Part shown: piece after piece, positions 1-7,212 of the stretch
How positions within the stretch are numbered: position 1 is the stretch's first letter
Layout of the letters: the number at the start of each line of letters is the position of its first letter
From: JACQNR01 sp964533045
GTDB lineage: Bacteria; Acidobacteriota; Terriglobia; UBA7540
Length of the DNA: 11,819 nucleotides
Reading direction: 5' to 3'
Assembly: GCA_964533045.1 (NCBI GenBank)
Contig: CAZHKT010000115.1
Location: forward strand, 1-11,819
Notes under the pieces: model-generated
The model's database searches: none
What the model was told of the DNA's origin: nothing
The model's input: only the letters and a program-made list of their open reading frames with translations
Made by a program: the position numbers and the translations under genes

Positions 1-318
1 GTGATTCAGCGCTTCGGCCTGCGCGCTGTGATGGGCAAAGGCGGCATGGGAAAGAAGACGCTCGCGGCGCTGAAGGAATGCGGCGCAGTCTACTTGCACG
101 CCATCGGCGGCGCGGCCCAGTTCTACGCGCGCTGCCTGCCCAAAGTCCACGGTGTTTACTTGCTCGAAGAACTCGGCGTGCCCGAAGCCATGTGGGTCTT
201 CGAGGCGCGGGACTTCCCCGCCATCGTCACCATGGATTCGCACGGCAACTCGCTGCATCATGACGTCGAGGCGACCACCGGCGCGGAACTCGCGAAAATA
301 AGGGCTGGAGGCAGCTAA
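1..318 (+). CDS. Class I fumarate hydratase / L-tartrate dehydratase beta-type protein, C-terminal part (5' truncated)
   Basis: The frame is open from base 1 and ends at TAA 316-318, so this is the last 105 residues of a gene that starts outside the window; the GTG at base 1 is just the first codon seen. The residues follow the Fe-S hydro-lyase beta domain closely: MGKGGMG near residue 11, a YLHAIGGAAQFYA segment near 31, then EELGVPEAMWVFE and FPAIVTMDSHGNSLH near 73-86. In this family the beta part works with a [4Fe-4S]-carrying alpha part to interconvert fumarate and malate (or to dehydrate tartrate) in the cytoplasm. The alpha part, as a separate gene or the N-terminal half of a fusion, should lie just upstream. 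Fumarase is more likely than tartrate dehydratase because it is commoner, but the fragment does not settle it. There is no clear terminator after the stop. Confidence 0.88.
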   Translation: MIQRFGLRAVMGKGGMGKKTLAALKECGAVYLHAIGGAAQFYARCLPKVHGVYLLEELGVPEAMWVFEARDFPAIVTMDSHGNSLHHDVEATTGAELAKIRAGGS

Positions 319-484
319 GGGACGATGGAGGCACGATCGCCTGGTAATGGCAATCCGGAGGTGCTCGATCACGGCCAGCGTCCCGAAGTAGCCCCCTCAC
401 CATTCGCGTTGGACCGGCGTACTTCGTAGTGGTCGAGTGGCGCTTTTCCAGTATTGGCCTCCGTGGTTGCAATTTCTCGGGGTA

Positions 485-489
485 GGGAG
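485..489 (+). promoter_or_regulatory. Ribosome binding site deciding the GH127 start
   Basis: GGGAG at 485-489 sits 9 bases before ATG 499 but touches ATG 490, and there is no comparable site before ATG 454. This favours a start at 499, with 490 as the alternative. No convincing promoter is visible in the 180 bases between the fumarase stop and this site. Confidence 0.45.
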
Positions 490-498
490 ATGAAAATC

Positions 499-2577
499 AT
501 GGGAGAAAAGAAATCCTGGTTCCGTTTGGACCGCCGGAAGTTCGGAAAAGTAATTGCTGGATTGGGTGCATCGGCAACCACCCTGCTGGGGCAAGAACCA
601 CAAGCGCCGCCCCCGCCATCAGCCCAGGCACCGCCGGCGCCCCAAGGCCCCCGGCGTCGGCCGATGGTCCCGGACTCGCCGCCCTTCGAAGCCCCGCTCG
701 AATTCAAGCGTCGCGACGTCGCCGCGCGCGCCGCGCCGTTTCCCATGACCCAGGTCCGGCTGCTGGCGGGCGCGTGCCACGATGCGCAGGAGTGGAACCG
801 TGGTTACATGTCGCGCCTGACTGCCGACCGATTAGTCTACAACTTCCGCGCCAATGCGGGCCTGCCCGTCGGCTCCGCCACCCCCTTTGGCGGCTGGGAG
901 CGGCCTGACGACGGCACACGCGCCAGCGAACTGCGCGGCCACTTCACCGGTCATTTCCTGAGCGCCAGCGCGCTGCTCTACGCCTCGACCGGCGACACGC
1001 AGGCCAGAGCGAAGGGCGAAGAAATTGTCGCCGAGCTGGCGAAATGCCAGGAAAGGCTGGGCGGAAGATATTTGAGTGCGTTTCCCTCCTCCTTCTGGGA
1101 TCGTCTGGAAAAGAAAGAGCGCGTGTGGGCACCCTTTTATACGATCCACAAGATCATGGCCGGCATGCTCGATATGTACCAATTTGCGGGCAACAAGCAG
1201 GCGCTCGCCGTGCTGGAAGGCATGGCCGCCTGGGCCGACGACTGGACGAAATCGAAAACCGAACAGCACATGCAGGAAATCCTGGAGAACGAATTTGGCG
1301 GCATCGGCGAAACGCTCTACCACCTCGCCGCCCTGACCAACAATGACCACTGGGCCAGGGTCGGAGACCGGTTCCAGAAGAAGGCATTCCTCAATCCGCT
1401 CGCCCTGGGCCGCGATGAACTGCGCGGGTTGCATGTCAATACCCATATCCCCCAGGCGATCGCCGCAGCTCGGCGCTACGAACTTTCGGGCGATTACCGA
1501 TTCCGAACGGCCACCGAGTTCTTCTTCCATCAGGTCACAACCGCGCGCTCCTACGTAACGGGTGGAACCAGCAACGGCGAACTGTGGCTGGCGCCGCCGC
1601 ACCGGCTGGCGGCGGAACTGCCGCTCAGCGTCAGCACCGCCGAGTGCTGCTGCGCCTATAACATGATGAAGCTCGCCCGCATGCTTTACAGCTGGCGTCC
1701 CGACTCGCGGATGTTTGATTACTATGAAAAGCTGGTCCTCAACCATCGGCTGGGCACCATTCGCCCCCACAATGGCTACACGCAGTACTACCTCTCGCTC
1801 ACGCCAGGTGCGTGGAAGACCTTCAACACGGAGGATCAATCTTTCTGGTGCTGCACCGGAACGGGTGTCGAGGAATACGCCAAGCTGAATGACAGCATCT
1901 ACTGGCGCGACGGCGAGGGGTTGCTGGTGAATCTGTTTATCCCCTCGGAATTGGACTGGGCCGAGAAGGGATTCAAACTCAGGCAGGAGACTCGCTATCC
2001 CGATTCCGCCTCCGTCACGCTGATCGTGACATCAGCGCGGCAGGAGGCGCTGTCGGTGCGCCTGCGCATTCCTGGCTGGCTCGATTCACCTCCAACCGTA
2101 AAACTGAACGGGAAACCGGTGAACGCCACCGCCGCGCCAGGAAGTTATCTGGCGTTGCGGCGGACGTGGAAGAAAGGCGATGTGATTCAGGCAGAGTTTC
2201 CCATGAGGCTTCGCATCGAGGCCATGCCCGACGATCCATCCCTGCAGGCAATTCTTTATGGCCCGCTCGTGCTGGCAGGGGACCTGGGGGACGAAGGCCT
2301 GACACCCAAGCACATCATCGGGCCGAACCGGCCGCGACTCGCCCCCCGCCCAGGCCAGGCGGGGCCGCCCAGCCCTCCGCCGGACACGCCGCCGCCTGTG
2401 CCGGAAATTGAAATCCCGACCTTCCACGCTTCTGCTTCAGGCCCCGACACCTGGATCAAGCCGGGCGATCAGCCGATGACATTCAGAACCGTTGGCCAGA
2501 AGAAGGATGTGACGCTGGTTCCGCTCAACCGCCTCTTCGACAGACGATACTCAGTGTATTGGCAGGTCACATCGTAA
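499..2577 (+). CDS. GH127 (DUF1680) glycoside hydrolase, probable beta-L-arabinofuranosidase, Tat-exported
   Basis: The protein (692 residues from ATG 499) matches the GH127/DUF1680 family, whose characterised members release beta-L-arabinofuranose from plant glycans. The N-terminus has a twin-arginine signal (R12-R13-K-F-G-K, then the hydrophobic run VIAGLGASATTLLG), so a folded, metal-loaded enzyme is probably sent to the periplasm. A proline-rich linker (about residues 32-65) leads into the (alpha/alpha)6 barrel. Family residues are visible: E361 in GGTSNGE, E382 followed by C383-C384-C385, and C451-C452 in SFWCCTGTG. In the Bifidobacterium enzyme HypBA1 the corresponding residues bind zinc (one Glu, three Cys) and supply the catalytic Cys and Glu. 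The C-terminal beta-sandwich is interrupted by a second proline-rich stretch (about 613-640) and ends in the typical NRLFDRRYSVYW tail. ATG 454 and 490 are alternative starts. The gene stands alone on its strand and converges on the GH2 gene. Substrate specificity is inferred from family only. Confidence 0.9.
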   Translation: MGEKKSWFRLDRRKFGKVIAGLGASATTLLGQEPQAPPPPSAQAPPAPQGPRRRPMVPDSPPFEAPLEFKRRDVAARAAPFPMTQVRLLAGACHDAQEWNRGYMSRLTADRLVYNFRANAGLPVGSATPFGGWERPDDGTRASELRGHFTGHFLSASALLYASTGDTQARAKGEEIVAELAKCQERLGGRYLSAFPSSFWDRLEKKERVWAPFYTIHKIMAGMLDMYQFAGNKQALAVLEGMAAWADDWTKSKTEQHMQEILENEFGGIGETLYHLAALTNNDHWARVGDRFQKKAFLNPLALGRDELRGLHVNTHIPQAIAAARRYELSGDYRFRTATEFFFHQVTTARSYVTGGTSNGELWLAPPHRLAAELPLSVSTAECCCAYNMMKLARMLYSWRPDSRMFDYYEKLVLNHRLGTIRPHNGYTQYYLSLTPGAWKTFNTEDQSFWCCTGTGVEEYAKLNDSIYWRDGEGLLVNLFIPSELDWAEKGFKLRQETRYPDSASVTLIVTSARQEALSVRLRIPGWLDSPPTVKLNGKPVNATAAPGSYLALRRTWKKGDVIQAEFPMRLRIEAMPDDPSLQAILYGPLVLAGDLGDEGLTPKHIIGPNRPRLAPRPGQAGPPSPPPDTPPPVPEIEIPTFHASASGPDTWIKPGDQPMTFRTVGQKKDVTLVPLNRLFDRRYSVYWQVTS

Positions 2578-2613
2578 ATGGCAAGGGCACAGCGCCTCGT
2601 GCCCGGAGGAATC

Positions 2614-2644
2614 CGTAGGGGCGGGGATTGACCCCGCCCCTGCG
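2614..2644. repeat. GC-rich perfect hairpin in the GH127/GH2 convergent gap
   Basis: AGGGGCGGGG (2617-2626) and CCCCGCCCCT (2632-2641) are perfect complements around a five-base loop, ATTGA. The pairing can extend outward through one T-G wobble to two more base pairs (2614-2615 with 2643-2644). It starts about 37 bases after the GH127 stop. It could act as a bidirectional transcription barrier, but no T-run follows on either strand, so it is not a standard intrinsic terminator. Its arms recur in the element at 7979-8022, which points to a dispersed palindromic repeat family. The rest of the 2578-2730 gap shows nothing else recognisable. Confidence 0.7.
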
Positions 2645-2730
2645 CGTGGAATGAACGATGGCCTGCTTCGTGCACAGGTTTCGGAGGCGGCAAGACCCAC
2701 AGAGGGAAACCTTACACCCGCCTTACCAAT

Positions 2731-5523
2731 TCACATCGGGATTTCGAGGCGCGGCGTGGGGGTTGTGATGATATATCGCACCAGCGCGTCCAGCAGATAC
2801 GTGGCGTAAGGGTCTGTGCCGTAGGTCGTGCCGAGCGAAAAAGTACAGATCAGCAGCTTTCCTTTTCCCGCCTTTGCCCGTACCAACGTGCCCACGTTGG
2901 AGTGAATCCAGCCGTAGAAGATGCCTGAAAGGACATCGTCGTAATGCTCAGGCTGGATGCCCTTCACGACCGCGCGCGGAGCGACAGACTGAACCTCAAA
3001 TCCCGCCAGCGTACTGAAGCCGACGTCTTTGAACGGCTCTTGATCCTTGCGCAGCCAGAGATAGCTGGAAATCCAGTTGCCATCCAGGAAGGAGCCGGCG
3101 CGCGGCACAATTTCGATGCCGGGCGCCAGCGTCTGCTTGTCGGAGGCCATGAGGATCACGCGGCCCCCGCCGGCGAGAGTTTGTTTCACCCGCTCGTCGA
3201 ACGTGGAAGCGATCAGCACGGGGTACGTTTCCTTGCCGGTGGGTTCGAGGTAATTGCGCGCGCGCATGTCATTCACCAGGCGGCGCAGCCGTCCCCCGGG
3301 ATCATGGAACGAAACCGGAGGTGGCAGCGTGAGAGGCTTTCGGGGGTAAGCGAAGAATTCCAGATGGGTTTCGGAGACCGTCTTGCCGCCGGCGGTCAGG
3401 CGGGCGCGAAAGATTTGCTTGGCTGGCGCTGAAACAACCGGGGCAACGAACTCGACTTCGCCGATGTGGGTCACCCCTCCGGAGGCAACGGGGAGCGCCG
3501 CAAGCGTGCCTTTTGATTCCGTGCCTTCGAGTTCCCACGTGACCTGGGCCCCCGTCATCTCATCGCGACTGTAATGGGATAACGCCAGGACGACTTTCCC
3601 CTTTTCGCCCGCCGTCAGGTTGCGGCGCTCGGTGCGCGCGATGAGGAGGTCGTCCTGCTGGAGCCGCGCCAGTTCCGCCGCGTAGGACTTTGGCTTGCGC
3701 CACATATCAAGCACGCCGTTCGCTTCCCAGTTCAGATCGGTGAACTCAGTGATGACGTAGCCCTCCATCTGCGGGCGCAAACGAAGGGACTCGATTTCGT
3801 GCTTCAGGGCACGGCGTTGATGCTCCTGCGTGGCGTCAGCCAGAGCGTTATAATCCGCAAAAAGCGATCCGAACCCGTGATCCAGGAAGCGCTGTTCAAC
3901 CCCGCCGGGAAGCGTCAGGCGTGGTTCGTATCCGAAGGGCCGATCGAACCACCAGGGTCGGTCCGGCCCGAGGCGCGGCAGACCCCAATTGCCAAATTCG
4001 GAGAGCACGAGGGGCTCGTCGCCGCGCGGTTCCGCGTCATTGAAAGGGCTGAACAGCCACCCCGGCCGCCGCGCCATGTCTTCCACGAAGCGGTCAAAGT
4101 CAGAGGCGTTGTCGGGAATGGCGTTGTATTGGTGAAAGTCCGCGATGTCGGTTGCCATGTGAAAATTGTCGCAGCAGGCGCTGTTGTCCACCACCAGCCA
4201 GCCCGGGACGATCTTCTTCGCCTCGTGATATGCATCTTTCATCCAGGCGCGTTGTGCCGCTTCCGCTGGTTCCTTTAAATTGACGCCCCAGCTTTCGTTG
4301 ATCACGCTCACGATGACGATGGAAGGATGGTTCCAGTCGCGCTCGATCATGCCCGCCAGCGTTTCCTGCCCGCGCCGCTTGGAGTCTTCCGTCAGCTTGT
4401 CCCAGTTGGGGATTTCGTACCAGACGAGCAGTCCCACTTCGTCCGCAGCCTGAAGATAGCGCGGGTCGGGAACCTTAATGTGACATCGCATCATGTTGAA
4501 GCCCAGCGCCTTGGCCTGCTGCATTTCAGATTTGAGATATTCGTAGGAAGGCGGCGTATAGATCGTGTCAGGATAGAAATCCTGGTCGAGCGGCGCCCGC
4601 AGATAAATGACGTGCCCGTTCAAATAGAACTTGCCAGCTTTGGCCTCAAAGGTTCGGAAGCCGAAACGATAGTCCTGGGCATCGCCCGTAGGCAGCGAAA
4701 CGTGCAATTGATACAGCGCCGGACTTTGTGTCCACCAAAGCTTTGGGTTCGGGATGACCCCGGCGATTTCGTAGTGGGCCTGGTCGCGCATCAACTCGGC
4801 CCCGCCGGACCAGACCTCCTTGCCCTCGGGATCGGTCATACTCGCCTTGACCATCAAGCGTTCGGCGATCGGCAGGTCCACCGTGACATTGTCAACCGCG
4901 GCCTGAATCTTGAACTTTCCGTCCATCGCCGCCGAGACATGGACGTAGCGGAGGTGCATGCGCGGGCGGATGTCCAGCAGAACGTCCTGCCAGAGTCCGC
5001 TGGTCTCCACGTACCAGTTCTGCTTGCCATGAGGGATTTCCTCGTACTTGATGCCTTCGACCTCTTTTGCTAGCTGGCTCGCGTCCACGACGCGCACCGC
5101 GATCTCATTCTTCCCCGGCTTCAGAAGGTGGGTCACATCAAACTGGAAGGGCAGGTAGCCTCCTTCGTGCCAGCCGGCTTTCTGGCCGTTCACATAAACG
5201 TCGGCGCGGTAATCCACTGCCCCAAAGCGCAGCAGCGCCACCTGTTCGGCAGCGAGTGGATCCAGATCAATCGTGCGCCAATACCACGCCACGCCCGCGT
5301 AATCCCGAAGGTCAGAGAACTGCTGCTGCCAGGAAGAGGGCACGCGCGTGGGACGGACATTCGCCGCGCTGGCAAGGTCGCTTACCGTCAGCTTCCCCGG
5401 CGGATCGGCGACAAAGTTCCAATCGCCATTCAGGCTGACCGGTCCGCCCCTGGCGGCTCCCGCCTGAGGCGAAAGGAGAATGGCGACCAGAATGGCCGGA
5501 AGCGATTTTGCGAAACGCATCAT
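2731..5523 (-). CDS. Secreted glycoside hydrolase family 2 enzyme (beta-galactosidase/beta-glucuronidase-like) with extra C-terminal domain
   Basis: This 930-residue protein begins with a Sec signal peptide (MMRFAKSLPAILVAILLSPQAGA, cleavage probably near residue 23). Domain order follows GH2: a sugar-binding jelly-roll (about 27-195, with LNGDWNF, VPSSWQ and DVYVNGQKAGWHEGGYLPF), an immunoglobulin-like domain (about 196-295) and a TIM barrel (about 300-610). The barrel carries the expected catalytic pair: E410 in VINESWG as acid/base and E509 in LVLSEFGNWG as nucleophile. An Ig-like segment (about 638-730) and a Rossmann-like C-terminal region (about 735-930, with YPVLIAST and GGGRVILMAS) follow; the latter resembles the glutamine-amidotransferase-like modules attached to some GH2 enzymes. 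The enzyme probably removes terminal beta-linked sugars in the periplasm or outside the cell; galactose, glucuronate and arabinose are all possible substrates. It is the last gene of the minus-strand run, 60 bases after the aminotransferase. ATG 5520 is an equally good start. Confidence 0.9.
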   Translation of the reverse strand: MMRFAKSLPAILVAILLSPQAGAARGGPVSLNGDWNFVADPPGKLTVSDLASAANVRPTRVPSSWQQQFSDLRDYAGVAWYWRTIDLDPLAAEQVALLRFGAVDYRADVYVNGQKAGWHEGGYLPFQFDVTHLLKPGKNEIAVRVVDASQLAKEVEGIKYEEIPHGKQNWYVETSGLWQDVLLDIRPRMHLRYVHVSAAMDGKFKIQAAVDNVTVDLPIAERLMVKASMTDPEGKEVWSGGAELMRDQAHYEIAGVIPNPKLWWTQSPALYQLHVSLPTGDAQDYRFGFRTFEAKAGKFYLNGHVIYLRAPLDQDFYPDTIYTPPSYEYLKSEMQQAKALGFNMMRCHIKVPDPRYLQAADEVGLLVWYEIPNWDKLTEDSKRRGQETLAGMIERDWNHPSIVIVSVINESWGVNLKEPAEAAQRAWMKDAYHEAKKIVPGWLVVDNSACCDNFHMATDIADFHQYNAIPDNASDFDRFVEDMARRPGWLFSPFNDAEPRGDEPLVLSEFGNWGLPRLGPDRPWWFDRPFGYEPRLTLPGGVEQRFLDHGFGSLFADYNALADATQEHQRRALKHEIESLRLRPQMEGYVITEFTDLNWEANGVLDMWRKPKSYAAELARLQQDDLLIARTERRNLTAGEKGKVVLALSHYSRDEMTGAQVTWELEGTESKGTLAALPVASGGVTHIGEVEFVAPVVSAPAKQIFRARLTAGGKTVSETHLEFFAYPRKPLTLPPPVSFHDPGGRLRRLVNDMRARNYLEPTGKETYPVLIASTFDERVKQTLAGGGRVILMASDKQTLAPGIEIVPRAGSFLDGNWISSYLWLRKDQEPFKDVGFSTLAGFEVQSVAPRAVVKGIQPEHYDDVLSGIFYGWIHSNVGTLVRAKAGKGKLLICTFSLGTTYGTDPYATYLLDALVRYIITTPTPRLEIPM

Positions 5524-5527
5524 GCAC

Positions 5528-5532
5528 CCTCC
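5528..5532 (-). promoter_or_regulatory. Strong ribosome binding site of the GH2 gene
   Basis: On the minus strand GGAGG lies 4 bases before the first ATG (5523) and 7 before the second (5520). The site supports the N-terminus with its signal peptide and slightly favours the second ATG. It is the best Shine-Dalgarno match in the window. Confidence 0.65.
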
Positions 5533-5583
5533 AGGACTTAACGTTGAGGACCGTTCCCTGTCGAAGCATCTTGGCGCGCAAAA

Positions 5584-6882
5584 TCAGCCGCCCAGGTCCT
5601 TGAGGACAGCATCACAGACTTCGAGCGTGCGATCCACCTGGGCGTCGGTGTGAGCGTAGCTGACGTGATTGCGCTTCAAATTCACCGGCAACTTGAAAAT
5701 GCCGCGCTCGAAAACTCGGCGCCGGTACTCGAGGAATCGCCGCTCGTCGTTGCGCAGCAGGTCGTCGTAGCTTTCGATGGGCCCTGCCATGAAGTAACTC
5801 AGAAAGATGGAGCCAAAACCCGCCACCGTCGCACCAGTCCCATGCCGCGCATGAATTTCCCTCAGCCCGGCGCGAAGGCGGTCACCGAGTCGGAAAATAT
5901 GTTCGTGGACCGGCTCACGTTCCAGTATCTCCATGGTGGCGAGCGCCGCGGCGCAGCCCACCGCGTTGCCGTTGAACGTGCCGGCAAAAAACGTGTCGCC
6001 GCCCGTGCGCGTCTTGAAGTGATCCATCAATTCGGCTTTGCCGCAGAGCGCCGCCATGGGGAAGCCGTTGGCGATCGACTTGGCCAGCGTGGTCAGATCA
6101 GGGGTGACACCGCCAATGGCTTGAAACCCGCCCAGACTGTGGCGGAATCCGGTAATGACTTCGTCGAAGATCAGCACGGTGCCGCGCTCGGTGCACATCT
6201 TCCGAAGGCCTTCCAGGAAACCGGGCTGGGGCAGCACACAGCCGACGTTATGCTGGATGGGCTCCAGAATGATGGCCGCAACGTCGCCCGCCTGGGCGTT
6301 CATCGCGGCCTCGACGCCGGCAAGATCATTGAAACGGCACACGATCGTCTGCTCGAGTGTCTCGCGCAGAATGCCGGCCGAGCCCGGATCGATCCGGCCC
6401 AGCTTTTCCGCCGGGCTCGCGATGTTACAGAGGACCGAATCGTGGAAGCCGTGATAGCAGCCCTGGAACTTAATGATTTTCTTGCGGCCCGTCGCGGCGC
6501 GCGCCACGCGCAGCGCGTGATAGGTCGCTTCCGAACCCGTGCTGGTCAGCAAGACTTTTTCGGCGGAAGGCAGGTGCTGGCAGATTTTCTCCGCCACGCG
6601 GATTTCAAGTTCCGTCGTCCCCGCGCCCGCGAGCACAGGATGGGACAGCGCCTCCGCCACGCGGCGGTTCACTTCCGGATGATTGTGCCCCAGCAGCGGC
6701 GGTCCGAAAGCTGCCTGGTAATCAATGTATTCGTTGCCGTCGGCGTCGGTGAGGGTGGCGCCGCGGGCCTCGCGTATCACGAGATGGGGGACGAAATTCC
6801 GCAAGGCGCTGTTCACGCCGCCCGGCACGACGCGGCAGGCGCGGTCGTACAGTCGCTGACTTTCACTCTGCTTCCGCATCAT
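5584..6882 (-). CDS. PLP-dependent class III aminotransferase, glutamate-1-semialdehyde 2,1-aminomutase-like
   Basis: The 432-residue length and motif order match the HemL-like branch of class III aminotransferases: VPGGVNSALR (19-28), DADGNEYIDY (46-55), the cofactor phosphate-binding STGSEAT (114-120), KFQGCYHGFHD (138-148), EPIQHNVG (207-214), FDEVITGFR (239-247) with the ring-contacting Asp240, the Schiff-base lysine K268 in TTLAKSIANGFP, and FAGTFNGN (299-306). True HemL makes 5-aminolevulinate for tetrapyrroles. Here several signature positions differ from the usual HemL forms (EPIQHNVG rather than EPVAGNMG; AKSIANGFP rather than GKIIGGGMP), so a paralogue acting on another amino acid or amino sugar is at least as likely; many such proteins are annotated only as aspartate aminotransferase family. 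It is expected to be cytoplasmic. It sits between an anti-sigma gene and a GH2 gene, not with other haem genes. No good Shine-Dalgarno site precedes ATG 6882; a TATACT box at 6893-6898 (minus) lies just upstream without a properly spaced -35, so a start near a leaderless transcript cannot be excluded. Confidence 0.85.
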   Translation of the reverse strand: MMRKQSESQRLYDRACRVVPGGVNSALRNFVPHLVIREARGATLTDADGNEYIDYQAAFGPPLLGHNHPEVNRRVAEALSHPVLAGAGTTELEIRVAEKICQHLPSAEKVLLTSTGSEATYHALRVARAATGRKKIIKFQGCYHGFHDSVLCNIASPAEKLGRIDPGSAGILRETLEQTIVCRFNDLAGVEAAMNAQAGDVAAIILEPIQHNVGCVLPQPGFLEGLRKMCTERGTVLIFDEVITGFRHSLGGFQAIGGVTPDLTTLAKSIANGFPMAALCGKAELMDHFKTRTGGDTFFAGTFNGNAVGCAAALATMEILEREPVHEHIFRLGDRLRAGLREIHARHGTGATVAGFGSIFLSYFMAGPIESYDDLLRNDERRFLEYRRRVFERGIFKLPVNLKRNHVSYAHTDAQVDRTLEVCDAVLKDLGG

Positions 6883-6957
6883 GGCAAGGGGAAGTATAAC
6901 GCGGTTTATGAATCAACACGGTGGTGCGGGTTTGCGGTCCCCTGCCGCACCATGGCG

Positions 6958-7209
6958 TCAAGCGCCAGACTGGATTCGATCCCGCAATTTTTGCCGGAGG
7001 GCGGTGTGCAGCCGCTCGCGCACATCGGAGGGCAACTGGAACAATCTCCCGTCGCAGTAAAGTTCAATGGTGGCGCGTGTGGAATCAAACACCACCTTGC
7101 AGCGGTGGCAGGACGCCATGTGCGTCTCGAGCACCCGGCGCAGCTCCGGATCGAGCTTCCCGTCCAGGTAATCCGAAATTTGATGAAGGCAATTCCTGCA
7201 ATCACTCAT
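6958..7209 (-). CDS. Small soluble zinc-finger anti-sigma factor (zf-HC2 type)
   Basis: The 83-residue protein carries the zinc-binding anti-sigma signature H30-x3-C34-x2-C37 (in ETHMASCHRC), plus an N-terminal pair C4 and C7 that can complete a metal site. Proteins of this type bind the cognate ECF sigma factor and hold it inactive. There is no membrane segment, so it should act in the cytoplasm; in the well-studied soluble relatives (RsrA and similar) thiol oxidation releases the sigma factor, but whether this one senses redox is inference. The C-terminal half (LPSDVRERLHTALRQKLRDR) looks like a helical, charged tail. The start ATG 7209 comes three bases after the sigma stop, with AGAGG 8 bases ahead, which implies coupled translation and partnership with the sigma factor. 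The next gene on the strand begins 75 bases downstream. Confidence 0.85.
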   Translation of the reverse strand: MSDCRNCLHQISDYLDGKLDPELRRVLETHMASCHRCKVVFDSTRATIELYCDGRLFQLPSDVRERLHTALRQKLRDRIQSGA

Positions 7210-7212
7210 AGC

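Noticed and set aside
319..498. Promoter for GH127 (TTGGAC at 409-414).
   Set aside because: No acceptable -10 box is present at 15-19 bases, so no call is made.
832..1839. A 335-codon minus-strand frame inside the GH127 gene.
   Set aside because: It is antisense to conserved GH127 sequence, including the zinc-site region, and shows no domain of its own.
2617..2641. Intrinsic terminator for the GH127 and GH2 genes.
   Set aside because: The stem is strong but no T-run follows it on either strand, and its arms recur elsewhere, so it is listed as a repeat.
4327..5073. A 248-codon plus-strand frame inside the GH2 gene.
   Set aside because: It is the complement of the GH2 barrel and sugar-binding domains and has no recognisable motif.
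6893..6916. Separate promoter for the aminotransferase (TATACT with TTGATT upstream on the minus strand).
   Set aside because: The spacing is only 12 bases, too short for a sigma-70 promoter; the -10-like box is mentioned under the gene only.
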